From Bradyrhizobium sp. WSM1417 (GTDB taxonomy: Bacteria > Pseudomonadota > Alphaproteobacteria > Rhizobiales > Xanthobacteraceae), in NCBI RefSeq assembly GCF_000515415.1, contig NZ_KI911783.1:1230392-1294391 (forward strand): DNA of 64,000 nucleotides. The letters are read 5' to 3'. Below are positions 16,368 to 25,458 of the stretch, one piece after another; positions within the stretch are counted from its first letter, which is position 1, and every line of letters begins with the position of its first letter. A program made the position numbers and the translations under genes. The notes under the pieces were generated by a model, which was not told where the DNA came from, searched no databases, and worked only from the letters and a program-made list of their open reading frames with translations.

Positions 16368-18473
16368 CTACACCCCGGCCTCCGCCATCCCCGCTGCCCA
16401 CAGCGCGAACGCATAGACGATCGCGACTTCATCCAGCCGGTTGAAGCGTCCCGAGGCGCCGCCATGGCCGGCTCCCATGTTGGTGCGGAGCAGGACCGGG
16501 CCGCCGCCGCTCATCGTCGCGCGCAGGCGCGCGATCCATTTGGCGGGCTCCCAATAGGTGACCCGCGGATCGGTCAAGCCGCCCATCGCCAGGATCGCCG
16601 GATAGTCCTTCGCCGCGACATTGTCGTAGGGCGAATAGGACAGGATGGTGCGGAAATCCTTCTCGCTCTCGATCGGGTTGCCCCATTCCGGCCATTCCGG
16701 CGGGGTCAGCGGCAGGGTGTCGTCGAGCATGGTGTTGAGCACGTCGACGAACGGCACTTCGGCGACGATGCCGGCGAACAATTCGCCGGCGCGGTTCGCC
16801 ACCGCGCCCATCAGCATGCCGCCGGCCGAGCCGCCATGGCCGACGATGCGCTTTGCGCTGGTGTACTTCGTATCTATCAGTGCGCGGGCGCTGGCTGAGA
16901 AATCGTCGAACGAGTTCGTCTTCTTCTCGCGCTTGCCGTCGAGATACCAGCCCCAGCCCTTGTCGGCGCCGCCGCGGATATGGGCGATGGCGTAGACGAA
17001 GCCGCGATCGACCAGCGACAGCCGGTTGGCGCTGAACGAAGCCGGCATCGCCATGCCGTAGGAGCCGTAGCCGTAGAGCAGCAGCGGCGCTGCGCCATCG
17101 AGCGTGAGCCCGCGGCGATGCAGGATCGAGACCGGCACCTCGGCGCCGTCATGTGCCTTCGCCATGATCCGCGTGGTGACGTAATCGGCCGCATTGTGGC
17201 CGGATGGAATCTCCTGCCGCTTGCGCAGGGTGCGCGTGCGCTTGACCATGTCGTAATCATAGACTTCCGACGGCGTCGTCATCGACGAATAGGAAAAGCG
17301 CAAATTCGTCGTCTCGAACTCGTAGGAGCCCATCGTATCCAGCGAATAGGCCGCCTCGTCGAACGCGATGGCGTGCTCCTCGTTCGAGGCGAGATCGCGG
17401 ATCACGACCGACGGCAACGCATTGGCGCGCTCCAGCCGCACCATATGGCCGGCATAGAGATCGAGGTCGATGATGTAGATGCTCGGGCGATACGGGATCA
17501 GATCGCGCCAGTTCTTGCGCTCGGGTGAGGCGAGCGGCGCGGTGACGATCTTGAAGTCGATGGCGTCGTCGGCGTTGGTGAGGATGAACAGTTCGTCGCC
17601 ACGGTCGGCGAGCGAATATTGCACGCCTTCCTCGCGTGCCGCGACCAGGCGCGGCGGTGCCTCGGGGTTTGCGAGGTCGATCAGCCGCTGCTCGGAGGTT
17701 TCGTGGTCGCCGCCAGCGATCACGCAGAAGCGGCCGCTGGTGCTCTCGTGCAGATGGGTGAACCAGCCGGAATCCTGCTCTTCGTAGACCAGCGTGTCGT
17801 CGGCCTGCTTCGTGCCGAGCTTGTGCCGCCATACCTGCATGGGGCGATGATTGTCGTCGAGCTTCACATAGAAGAACGATGTCGCGTCGCTGCTCCAGAC
17901 CACGCCGCCGTCGGTCTCCTCGACGACATCGTCGAGGTCCTTTCCGATCGCCCAGTCGCGCACGCGGATGGAGAAATATTCCGAGCCCTTGGTGTCGGCG
18001 CTCCAGGCCTGCAGCCTGTGGTCGTTCGAGTGCCGGCTGCCGCCGAATTTGAAATAGGTGTGGTCCTTGGCGAGCGCATCGCCGTCGAGCACGATGTGGC
18101 CCTCGCCGCCATCGCGCGGCATGCGGCCGAACAGCTCGTGCTGGCCGCCTTCGCGGAACTTGCGGAAATAGGCGAAGGGACCATCCGGCGACGGCACGCT
18201 GGAATCGTCCTCCTTGATCCGCCCCCGCATCTCGCGCACCAGCGTCTTCTGGAGGGCTGCGGTATGGCCGAGCAGGCTCTCGGTATAGCTATTTTCTGCG
18301 TCGAGATATTTGCGGATGTCGGGATCGAGCACCGCGGGGTCGCGCAGCACCTCCTGCCATTTCTCGTCCTTCAGCCAGGCATAGTCGTCGGTCACGGTGA
18401 TCCCGTGCCGCGTGAAGGAATGCGGCCGGCGCGGCGCGACGGGGGGCTGGGAAGGTGTTTTGGCCTGTGTCAC
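16368..18473 (-). CDS. S9 family serine peptidase (oligopeptidase B-like)
   Basis: A 701-residue cytoplasmic peptidase. The N-terminal ~400 residues form the seven-bladed propeller; the C-terminal alpha/beta-hydrolase carries the nucleophile Ser in GHGGSAGGMLMG, the Asp after MGGLTDPRVTYWEPAKW, and the His in GAGHGGASGRF. No signal peptide is seen. Oligopeptidase B enzymes cut short peptides after basic residues; the fold and length fit, but the S1 pocket cannot be judged here. The start is GTG at 18473 with GAGGA six bases upstream. It is a single gene with no operon partner. Confidence 0.92.
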   Translation of the reverse strand: MTQAKTPSQPPVAPRRPHSFTRHGITVTDDYAWLKDEKWQEVLRDPAVLDPDIRKYLDAENSYTESLLGHTAALQKTLVREMRGRIKEDDSSVPSPDGPFAYFRKFREGGQHELFGRMPRDGGEGHIVLDGDALAKDHTYFKFGGSRHSNDHRLQAWSADTKGSEYFSIRVRDWAIGKDLDDVVEETDGGVVWSSDATSFFYVKLDDNHRPMQVWRHKLGTKQADDTLVYEEQDSGWFTHLHESTSGRFCVIAGGDHETSEQRLIDLANPEAPPRLVAAREEGVQYSLADRGDELFILTNADDAIDFKIVTAPLASPERKNWRDLIPYRPSIYIIDLDLYAGHMVRLERANALPSVVIRDLASNEEHAIAFDEAAYSLDTMGSYEFETTNLRFSYSSMTTPSEVYDYDMVKRTRTLRKRQEIPSGHNAADYVTTRIMAKAHDGAEVPVSILHRRGLTLDGAAPLLLYGYGSYGMAMPASFSANRLSLVDRGFVYAIAHIRGGADKGWGWYLDGKREKKTNSFDDFSASARALIDTKYTSAKRIVGHGGSAGGMLMGAVANRAGELFAGIVAEVPFVDVLNTMLDDTLPLTPPEWPEWGNPIESEKDFRTILSYSPYDNVAAKDYPAILAMGGLTDPRVTYWEPAKWIARLRATMSGGGPVLLRTNMGAGHGGASGRFNRLDEVAIVYAFALWAAGMAEAGV

Positions 18474-18510
18474 TCGATCCTCATCATGTCACGTTCGCGC
18501 AGCGCTCTTT

Positions 18511-18657
18511 CTTCACCTCGCCCCGCTTGCGGGGAGAGGTCGAATTCGATCGCAGATCGAATTCGGGTGAGGGGATACAGGTCCCTCGACAGATCTCATC
18601 CGCGGAGAGAGCCCCTCACCCCGACCCTCTCCCCGTAAGAACGGGGAGAGGGAGAAG
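18511..18657. repeat. Palindromic intergenic repeat, family B copy 1
   Basis: The sequence runs CCTCGCCCCGCTTGCGGGG.. to ..CCTCTCCCCGTAAGAACGGGG, with internal GGGTGAGGGG and CCCCTCACCC pairing. A nested perfect palindrome GAATTCGATC..GATCGAATTC lies within it. It occupies most of the 305-bp gap between the peptidase and acyltransferase genes. A related copy is at 62577-62733. Confidence 0.8.
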
Positions 18658-18778
18658 CTGCACCGCCTTATATCGTCCCGATTTCATGAATTGCCAGCGC
18701 GACTGCGCCATTCGCCGGGTTGTTGATCGGTCCCTTCTATGCTTTAGGCTTCCTAATCCCCGCCGCCGGTCCAGCCTG

Positions 18779-20215
18779 ATGCTGTTCAATTCCTACCCGT
18801 TCATCCTGCTGTTCCTGCCGGCCGCGCTCGCGGGGTATTTCTGGCTCGGGCGGCGCAGCAATCTGGCCCCGGTGATCTGGCTGGCGGCGGCCTCGCTCAC
18901 CTTCTATGCCATCGGCAACTGGCAGTTCGTGGCCCTGTTGCTGATATCGATCGCCTTCAACTACGGCATAGGCCATCTCCTCATCGTGGCGAAGCTTGCT
19001 CCGTCGCAGCGAAAGGCCGCACTTGCCCTCGGCGTCGCCGGCGACCTTCTCGTGCTTGGCATCTTCAAATATGCCGGCTTCGTCACCGAGAACATCAATG
19101 CACTGGCCGGCACGCATTTCGCAGTCCACATCCTGCTGCCGGTCGGCATCTCCTTCTACACGTTCACCCAGATCGCGTTCCTGGTCGATGCCTGGCGCGG
19201 ACAGGTCGCAGCCTACGCGTTGCCGCACTATGCGCTATTCGTGACATACTTTCCGCATCTGATCGCGGGACCGATCCTTCATCACAAGGACATGATCCCG
19301 CAATTCGAACGGGAGGAAACGAAGCATCCGCATGCGCATCTGATTCTGTGCGGCCTCATCATCTTCGCAATCGGCCTGTTCAAGAAGACGTGCCTCGCCG
19401 ACGGCATCCAGCCGCTGGTCGCGCTCGCCTTCGATGCGCGCGCGCCGAGCTTCGACCAGGCCTGGCTCGGTGCACTCGCCTACACCTTCCAGCTCTATTT
19501 CGACTTCTCCGGCTATTCCGACATGGCGATCGGGATATCGCTGATGTTCGGCATCTTCCTGCCGGTCAATTTCAACTCGCCCTACAAGGCCACTAGCATC
19601 GTCGAGTTCTGGCGGCGCTGGCACATGACGCTGTCGCACTTCCTGCGCGACTATCTCTACATCCCGCTCGGGGGCAACAGGCGCGGCCGCGTGCTCCGTT
19701 ACGTCAATCTGCTGATCACGATGCTGCTCGGCGGGCTCTGGCATGGCGCGGCCTGGACCTTTGTCATTTGGGGCGCGCTGCATGGCGCCTATCTCTGCGT
19801 CAATCACGCTTTCAATGCGCTGGTGCCGAATGTTCCGAAGTTGCTTGCGCGCCCAACGCGCGTCGCGGGGGCCGTGCTGACATTCCTCGCCGTCGTTATC
19901 GCCTGGGTATTCTTCCGCGCCGAACGGGTCGATTGGGCCATGCGGATTCTGAATGCGATGGCCGATCCCGGGAACATCGTGTTCGGGCGCGAGGAGATTG
20001 GGGCGTCGGTGATGGTCGCAATTTATGCCGCGCTGGTCTGGCTCGCGCCGAACACGCAAGTAATCATGGGATACGACCACGCCAATCGCAGGGTCGGCGA
20101 CGGCCTGATGGCCGGACGGATGCGGCCGCTGGTCCTCTATGGTGCGTCGCTGGTGCTTGCGTTCGGGATTTTGGGTATCCAGAGCCACAGCGAATTTATC
20201 TATTTCCGGTTCTGA
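18779..20215 (+). CDS. MBOAT-family O-acyltransferase
   Basis: A 478-residue polytopic membrane enzyme, AlgI/DltB-like. Around ten hydrophobic helices are visible. The catalytic His lies in GLWHGAAWTFVIWGALHG, and conserved FNSPYKATSIVEFWRRWHMTLS with DYLYIPLGGNRRG are hallmarks of the family. Such enzymes carry acetyl or other acyl groups across the inner membrane to modify polysaccharides. The start is ATG at 18779, the first Met before MLFNSYPFILLFLP. The downstream gene overlaps by one base (TGATG) and is probably its periplasmic partner. The polymer modified is not known. Confidence 0.92.
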   Translation: MLFNSYPFILLFLPAALAGYFWLGRRSNLAPVIWLAAASLTFYAIGNWQFVALLLISIAFNYGIGHLLIVAKLAPSQRKAALALGVAGDLLVLGIFKYAGFVTENINALAGTHFAVHILLPVGISFYTFTQIAFLVDAWRGQVAAYALPHYALFVTYFPHLIAGPILHHKDMIPQFEREETKHPHAHLILCGLIIFAIGLFKKTCLADGIQPLVALAFDARAPSFDQAWLGALAYTFQLYFDFSGYSDMAIGISLMFGIFLPVNFNSPYKATSIVEFWRRWHMTLSHFLRDYLYIPLGGNRRGRVLRYVNLLITMLLGGLWHGAAWTFVIWGALHGAYLCVNHAFNALVPNVPKLLARPTRVAGAVLTFLAVVIAWVFFRAERVDWAMRILNAMADPGNIVFGREEIGASVMVAIYAALVWLAPNTQVIMGYDHANRRVGDGLMAGRMRPLVLYGASLVLAFGILGIQSHSEFIYFRF

Positions 20216-21321
20216 TGCGCGGCGCGTTCACACATCCAGGGCGTCTTCTCCTTGCGAGCATCGCGTGCGTGCTAGGCGCGGCTGCGCTCACCTATGTCAT
20301 CGATCCCCTGCAACTGTTCCGGCCCTCGCGCCTCGTCGCGCCGTTCTATTCCGAGGACACGCGCGTGCAGAATGCTGGGCTGATCCGCAGCCAGCCGTTC
20401 GACACCGCCTTCATGGGCACCTCGCTCGCGATCCATTTCCGTCAGAGCGACATCGACCATGCGCTTGGCGTGCACTCGCTCAAGCTGGCGATGACCGGCT
20501 CCAATTCGCGCCAGCAGGGCTTTGTACTCGAGCAGGCCATCGACCGCGGCGCAAAGCGCGTGATCTGGGCGATGGACGATTTCATCTTTGTCGATGCGGC
20601 CGACATCGAGACCGATCCTTATCTCTCCGCCGATCTCTATCGCGGGACGGCAAAGGGCATCGCGTCCTACCTGTTCAGCGCGGCAATGGCGAAGGAATCC
20701 CTGTTCGCATTGCTGCGGTCGGTTCCGCCGCTGCGGCAGCCGCTGACCCGGGCTGCGCCTTTTCTGCCCGTCAAGTTTGCGCTTGACGACGTCGACGACA
20801 TCTATGCGCTGCCGCGCGATATCGACGTCGCGCGCGCCTACAATGCGAAAAGGACGCTCGCGGCCTTCACCTATATCACCGATCCCGTACGCAGCCGTTT
20901 TCTCGGCGAAGGCTATCGTTACGACGCGATGGTCCGGCATTTCGAGCGTGACGCCGTCGACCTGATCGCGCGCCATCCGGACGTGACCTTCGACATCTAC
21001 TTCCCGCCTTATTCGATCCTGCAATTCGTCGCGATGCGCGACGCGTCGCCTGCGACGCTGAAGATCGTCACCGATCTCACCGCCGTCATGGCGCAGCGCC
21101 TGACGCAGCTTCCCAATGTGCGCCTGTACGATTTCCGGGCGATCAAGGACGTGACGCATAACCTCGACAATTACGGCGACGTCATCCACCATTCGCCGGT
21201 CGTCGATGCGAAGGTGCTGTCGTGGCTGGCGCACGGGGAACATCGGGTCGATCCGAAGGCGCCGCTTGCGTCATTGGACGAGTTGAAGGCGCAGGTTGAA
21301 GCGTATCGCGTGCCGCGGTGA
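20215..21321 (+). CDS. Periplasmic partner of the MBOAT acyltransferase (SGNH/AlgJ-like, tentative)
   Basis: A 368-residue protein with an N-terminal membrane anchor (LLLASIACVLGAAALTYVI). After it comes FDTAFMGTSLAIHF, like the GTS block of acetyltransferase partners, and near the C-terminus NLDNYGDVIHHSP, which resembles the NYxDxxHY block of proteins that accompany MBOAT enzymes. The start overlaps the MBOAT stop by one base, so the two are coupled. It may receive or transfer the acyl group in the periplasm. The fold assignment is by motif only; it may be a structural partner without catalysis. Confidence 0.75.
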   Translation: MRGAFTHPGRLLLASIACVLGAAALTYVIDPLQLFRPSRLVAPFYSEDTRVQNAGLIRSQPFDTAFMGTSLAIHFRQSDIDHALGVHSLKLAMTGSNSRQQGFVLEQAIDRGAKRVIWAMDDFIFVDAADIETDPYLSADLYRGTAKGIASYLFSAAMAKESLFALLRSVPPLRQPLTRAAPFLPVKFALDDVDDIYALPRDIDVARAYNAKRTLAAFTYITDPVRSRFLGEGYRYDAMVRHFERDAVDLIARHPDVTFDIYFPPYSILQFVAMRDASPATLKIVTDLTAVMAQRLTQLPNVRLYDFRAIKDVTHNLDNYGDVIHHSPVVDAKVLSWLAHGEHRVDPKAPLASLDELKAQVEAYRVPR

Positions 21322-21359
21322 AGCTTGGGCGGCTGCGAGGCTCGGAGTGACCACAAACT

Positions 21360-21509
21360 CCGCTGTCGTCCCGGCGAAGGCCGGGACCCATAACCCCAGG
21401 GAGGAGTTTGGCGAAGATTCGCAGTTAAAGCTCTTTCCGCGGTACGGACACCGTGCGTCACGGATGGATCACGCGGTATGGGTCCCGGCCTTCGCCGGGA
21501 CGACAGCGG
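21360..21509. repeat. 150-bp palindromic intergenic repeat, family A copy 2
   Basis: CCGCTGTCGTCCCGG.. pairs with ..CCGGGACGACAGCGG at the ends. The interior shares ACCCCAGGGAGGAGTTTGG with copy 1 (16201-16350), and both end in ATCACGCGGTATGGGTC followed by the closing arm. It lies between convergent genes. Confidence 0.85.
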
Positions 21510-21529
21510 AGCGGGTTACACAGGCTGAC

Positions 21530-22717
21530 TTACACCGCCACCTCTTCGCCGAGATACGCGACCGCCGCTTCGAGCCCGCCTTTGCCGTGCGGGATCTTCA
21601 GCGCGTTCAGTCCGACCTCGATCACGCCCAACGTGCCGAGCAGCATCGGGGCGTTGACGTGGCCCATATGGGCGATGCGGAAGGCTTGTCCCGAGAGATC
21701 GCCGATGCCGGTGCCGAGCACCACGCCGCACTTCTCCTTGCAATAGCGTTGCAGGATTGCCGGATCGTGGCCGTTGCTCATGGTCACCGTGGTCACGGTG
21801 TTGGAGCGTTCGCTGGCTTCCGCGACGTTGAAGCCGAGCACCTGGCCTTCGGACCACGCGCCGACCGCGCGGCGTGCGGCTTCGCCGAGCAGGCTGTGGC
21901 GGCGGAAGGCGTTCTCCAGGCCTTCCTCGTGCAGCAGGTCGATCGCCTGGCGCAGCGCGAACAGCAGATGGACCGGCGCGGTGCCGGCATATTTGCGATA
22001 GTGCTCGCTGCCCTCGCGCTCGCTCCAGCTCCAATAGGGCGTGCTCATATTGGCCGTCTTCTGGACCTCGAGCGCACGCGCGTTGGCCGCGACGAAGCCG
22101 AGGCCGGGCGGCGTCATCAAGCCTTTTTGTGAGCCCGACATCGCAACGTCGATGCCCCATTTGTCCATCTCGAACGGCATGCAGCCGAGCGAGGCGACAG
22201 TGTCGACCATGTACAGCGCCGGATGGCCGCTCGCCTTGATCGCCTTGCCGATCGCCTCGATGTCGTTCTGCACGCCAGACGCCGTGTCGACCTGGACGAC
22301 GACGACCGCCTTGATGGTGTGCTCCTTGTCGCGGCGCAGGCGCTCCTCGACCTCGTGCGGCCGCACCGCGCGGCGCCAGTCGCCCTTGAGCACCTCGACC
22401 TCAGCACCCATCAGGGACGCGGCATTGCCCCAGCCGATCGCGAACCGTCCGCTTTCGAGCACCAGCACCTTGTCGCCGCGCGACAGCACGTTGCTCAGCG
22501 CCGCTTCCCAGGCGCCATGTCCGTTGGCGATGTAGATGTAGGACTTGCCCTTGGTGGCAAACAGTTTCGAGATGTCACTGAGCAGGCTCTCGGTCAGATC
22601 GGTCATCTGTTTGGAGTAGATGTCGATCGCCGGACGATGCATCGCCCGCAGCACCTCGTCGGGCATATTGGTGGGCCCGGGGATGGCCAGAAATTCCCGG
22701 CCCGCGCGAACGGTCAT
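21530..22717 (-). CDS. Class V aminotransferase (alanine/serine-glyoxylate type)
   Basis: A 395-residue PLP enzyme. The N-terminus FLAIPGPTNMPDEVLRAM is characteristic of the alanine-glyoxylate and serine-glyoxylate group. The PLP-binding Lys lies in SGSQKGLMTPPG, and the upstream Asp is in YMVDTVASLG. Such enzymes transfer the amino group from serine or alanine to glyoxylate, giving glycine, and act in photorespiration-like or one-carbon routes. The ATG has AAGGAC upstream. The neighbours give no pathway context. Serine-glyoxylate transaminase is the likeliest activity, but the donor is not certain. Confidence 0.88.
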   Translation of the reverse strand: MTVRAGREFLAIPGPTNMPDEVLRAMHRPAIDIYSKQMTDLTESLLSDISKLFATKGKSYIYIANGHGAWEAALSNVLSRGDKVLVLESGRFAIGWGNAASLMGAEVEVLKGDWRRAVRPHEVEERLRRDKEHTIKAVVVVQVDTASGVQNDIEAIGKAIKASGHPALYMVDTVASLGCMPFEMDKWGIDVAMSGSQKGLMTPPGLGFVAANARALEVQKTANMSTPYWSWSEREGSEHYRKYAGTAPVHLLFALRQAIDLLHEEGLENAFRRHSLLGEAARRAVGAWSEGQVLGFNVAEASERSNTVTTVTMSNGHDPAILQRYCKEKCGVVLGTGIGDLSGQAFRIAHMGHVNAPMLLGTLGVIEVGLNALKIPHGKGGLEAAVAYLGEEVAV

Positions 22718-22824
22718 TGCTGTTGGTCCTTGTTGCCTGAGAACAGGATGGTGGGTCGCTGATTCACACTTTTACGCGGCGCTGCGGTGCAAGAAAAGGC
22801 CGGAAAACGCAGGTCTGACGTGGG

Positions 22825-23565
22825 TTATCTCTTAGTCTCGCGGCAGCCCGCATCTTCGGCTTCCTCCACCGAGCAGAACCAGCGCGTGCCCTTGCTGATC
22901 TTCATCTTGATCTGCGCATACCAGCGGCTGGTCGGCCGGTGATAGATGCATTCGCCGGCGGAGTTGACGTTGCCCTTGATGGTGCAGTCCGGCGAGGGCG
23001 CGACCGGGCCCGAGGCCGAAGCGAGCAGGATCGCATGCGCACCGTCGGGCGGCTTGGTGGCGCCGAGGATGATGGTCTTCTTGTTGCGCACGCGCCAGTC
23101 CCAGGGCGCGATGAAGGCGCCCTGCCACATGCCGGCCTTGGCCTCCCGCGCGGCCTTCTCGTCCGGCTCATAGTCGTGCGACATGCGGGTGTAGGCCAGC
23201 GCCCAGCCTGTGCGCACCAGCCATTTCTGGATGTCCTCGCCGCCGACATCGCAGCGCGCCACGGTGCGGCCGCGCCGGTCGATCGATCTGGCATGGCAGA
23301 CCCAGCTCTTGCCGTCGGCGTATTTGGCGAGCTCGTCGCGGGCCGCGATGCCGCAGGTCCAGCGCTCGCCCTTGTTGTTGAGGCAGAGCTGGTCCACCGC
23401 GGGCGCGTCGATGCCGCCGAGCCTGATCCGCGTGTTGCCGATCATCACGGCGTCGCCGGCGCGAACCTTTGTGGTGCCGGTGATGTCGGCAGCCTCAGCC
23501 GGCGACGGCAAGCCGGTCAAGGAGAAGCCAAGCAATGACAGCGCAATCAGGAATTTTCGCAACAT
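22825..23565 (-). CDS. Exported thermonuclease-like (SNase fold) protein
   Basis: A 246-residue protein with a signal peptide (MLRKFLIALSLLGFSLTG, cleavage near AEA-AD). The SNase-like domain shows RLGGIDAPAVDQ, CGIAARDELA and DRRGRTVARC, with later GWALAYTR. The position that often carries a catalytic Glu in staphylococcal nuclease (GxEA) reads GIAA, so nuclease activity is doubtful. A C-terminal domain of ~70 residues with Cys residues (SPDCTIKGN, GECIYH, RWFCSVEEAEDAGC) is extra and may bind something. I chose ATG 23565; the longer frame to 23604 adds residues before the signal peptide. Confidence 0.8.
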   Translation of the reverse strand: MLRKFLIALSLLGFSLTGLPSPAEAADITGTTKVRAGDAVMIGNTRIRLGGIDAPAVDQLCLNNKGERWTCGIAARDELAKYADGKSWVCHARSIDRRGRTVARCDVGGEDIQKWLVRTGWALAYTRMSHDYEPDEKAAREAKAGMWQGAFIAPWDWRVRNKKTIILGATKPPDGAHAILLASASGPVAPSPDCTIKGNVNSAGECIYHRPTSRWYAQIKMKISKGTRWFCSVEEAEDAGCRETKR

Positions 23566-23696
23566 GCCGGTCCGCGTGTGATGAAATTGCGATAGACCTC
23601 GCAATTGTGGTCGGCTTTTGTCCGCCCTGCCAGCATATGCCTGCCAGTTGGGCTTTCAACTTACTGTCATCTTTCGTCTCCACGGCGGCAGAAATG

Positions 23697-23727
23697 GTGG
23701 GTTACGCTTCGCTAACCTGCCCTACGA
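23697..23727. repeat. Short degenerate palindrome
   Basis: GTGGGTTACGCTTCGCTAACC with GCCCTAC resembles a degraded form of the perfect hairpin at 26751-26784 (both built on wGGGTkrrTTACGCTTCGCTAA). It lies just past the end of the 575-aa gene. Confidence 0.45.
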
Positions 23728-23730
23728 AAC

Positions 23731-25458
23731 CTATCCCCGCGCCATCGCCCGCTTGGCCACCGCCAACCCCATCAGCACGAACGCCGACGTGACCTCCGGA
23801 CCGCCGACCAAAATCCGCGTCGGCGTCTTCATCTTGTTCCATTCATAGGCGCGGAACGGGCCGCGGCGGCCGCCTTCGCCGAGGCTCGCGACGATCACGT
23901 TCAGCGCCGGCGCAAAGGCGCGCGGGTCGGCGCCGAGATGGCCAAGCGCCATCAGGGCGAGCGCTGCGTCGAACACGTTCATCTCGGCGGCCATCAGCTC
24001 GCCCTTGACGTAGGAGAGCACGCGGTGGCGGATGAAATCGAAATCGCCGTCGGGATCGATGATCGCCTGCGCCGCCAGCGGCAGCGCCAGGAAGGCGGCG
24101 TAGCAGCGGCCGAAATAGGCGCTGTAGAGCTCCGGCAAATAGTAGATGTGCGAGCGCGGATTGGCGAAGGCGCCGCTCGCCGCCAGCCGCTTCTGGAAGC
24201 CGATGATGCGATGGACGGTGGCAAGCCGCGCCGGCGTCTCCAATACTTTCCAGCGGGTGAGGTTGCGGAAGCTGACCTCGAGAATATCGAGATTGAGGGT
24301 CGGATCGAGATCGTTGCCATAGGGCCGCTCGCCCTTGAGGTTGTCGATCCAGGTCGCAACCCCGCCCTCGTAGTCGATATTGTCGTTGATCGGCACGGTC
24401 ACGCGCGGCTCGTTGATGCCGGCGCGCACCTGATAGCATGCGTAGAAATCCAGCAGCGGCTGGTCGAGGATCGGATCGGTGCAGCCGGCTTGCATCGCCG
24501 CGGAGACCGAGCACGCCGTGGTGTCGCAATCCGGCACGTAGACGCCGAAACCGAGGTCCTGCTTGATCTGGGCGAAGTAGCGCGAGAAGCGCGGATGCGG
24601 CGCCGGCGCGAGCGCGGTGATGACGTTGAACCGCGCGCCGTCGATGCCCTCGACCTCTTCGCGGCTGATGTTGACGCAGAAATCGACCATGTCGGCAATT
24701 GCGCGCTCCGCCGCCGTCTTGTCGGCGAGCGAGGCCAGCCCGGTCTCGACGTAGCTCAACAGCGCCTCGATGAAGAACGCGTCGTAATAGGCCGAGCGGT
24801 GGCGGATCTGCACCGGCTCCCACATCGGTTCGGCAATCCCTCGCCAGGGCGGATTGACGACGGCGCGCGCCGGTGATCGCGCGATGAAGACACGGGCGAG
24901 GTTGAACAGCAGCGACGAGTTCTTGTAGCCGCGCGCGTTGAGACCCGTGAGCGCCATGGTCAGCTCGCGGCCGCGGAAATCGGGATCGCCGATCAGGTTG
25001 AACGCGGCGTAGGTCGGCAGAAAACCATTTTTGCGGTACGAGCCCAGCAGATGCTGCGCGCAGTCGCGGATCACGCCGTCGATCTGCGATTGTTGCGGCA
25101 TCGCGCCGGTGAACGTGGCCGGCGGCGGCCTGGGATGGTCCAGCGCGATGCTGTCGACGAGATCGGCGACAGGCTGGCCGACCGCCGCCCAATCGGGCTC
25201 GGCCTCGTCGCGGGCGCGCACCAGCGCCTGGCGCAGCCGGGCCAGTTTCCCCTCGTCGCGCAGCTCGGGCAGTCCGGCCCGGCGCAGCAGCACCCGCAAC
25301 GCGGGATTGCCGAGCGCGGTCTTGTAGAACTTGGCCAGATGCGGATCGCCGCTGGCCGCAACAGACAGTACGGGATCGCAGACGTCGTAAAGCGAGGGGC
25401 CGTCCTTCCGCGCCGTCAGCGCCCGGCAGGCGGCGCCCGCAAAATATTGAAAGCTCAT
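23731..25458 (-). CDS. Unrecognised 575-aa protein with a DxDTTA motif
   Basis: A 575-residue soluble-looking protein rich in helices, with no signal peptide after the chosen ATG at 25458 (MSFQYFAGAACRALTARK). It contains VPDCDTTACSVSAAMQAG (Asp310-Ala315), which resembles the DxDDTA acid motif of class II terpene cyclases with the fourth Asp replaced by Thr. Other blocks such as DYEGGVATWIDN and HIYYLPELYSAYFGR would suit an alpha-alpha toroid fold. I do not assign a function. The open frame extends to 25653, but that part is low quality and contains a CRP-like site (25573-25588) that I take to be regulatory. It is a single gene. Confidence 0.7.
   Translation of the reverse strand: MSFQYFAGAACRALTARKDGPSLYDVCDPVLSVAASGDPHLAKFYKTALGNPALRVLLRRAGLPELRDEGKLARLRQALVRARDEAEPDWAAVGQPVADLVDSIALDHPRPPPATFTGAMPQQSQIDGVIRDCAQHLLGSYRKNGFLPTYAAFNLIGDPDFRGRELTMALTGLNARGYKNSSLLFNLARVFIARSPARAVVNPPWRGIAEPMWEPVQIRHRSAYYDAFFIEALLSYVETGLASLADKTAAERAIADMVDFCVNISREEVEGIDGARFNVITALAPAPHPRFSRYFAQIKQDLGFGVYVPDCDTTACSVSAAMQAGCTDPILDQPLLDFYACYQVRAGINEPRVTVPINDNIDYEGGVATWIDNLKGERPYGNDLDPTLNLDILEVSFRNLTRWKVLETPARLATVHRIIGFQKRLAASGAFANPRSHIYYLPELYSAYFGRCYAAFLALPLAAQAIIDPDGDFDFIRHRVLSYVKGELMAAEMNVFDAALALMALGHLGADPRAFAPALNVIVASLGEGGRRGPFRAYEWNKMKTPTRILVGGPEVTSAFVLMGLAVAKRAMARG

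Noticed and set aside
18474..18778. N-terminal extension of the MBOAT protein back to 18455
   Set aside because: It would translate a family B repeat; the membrane protein starts naturally at MLFNSYPF.
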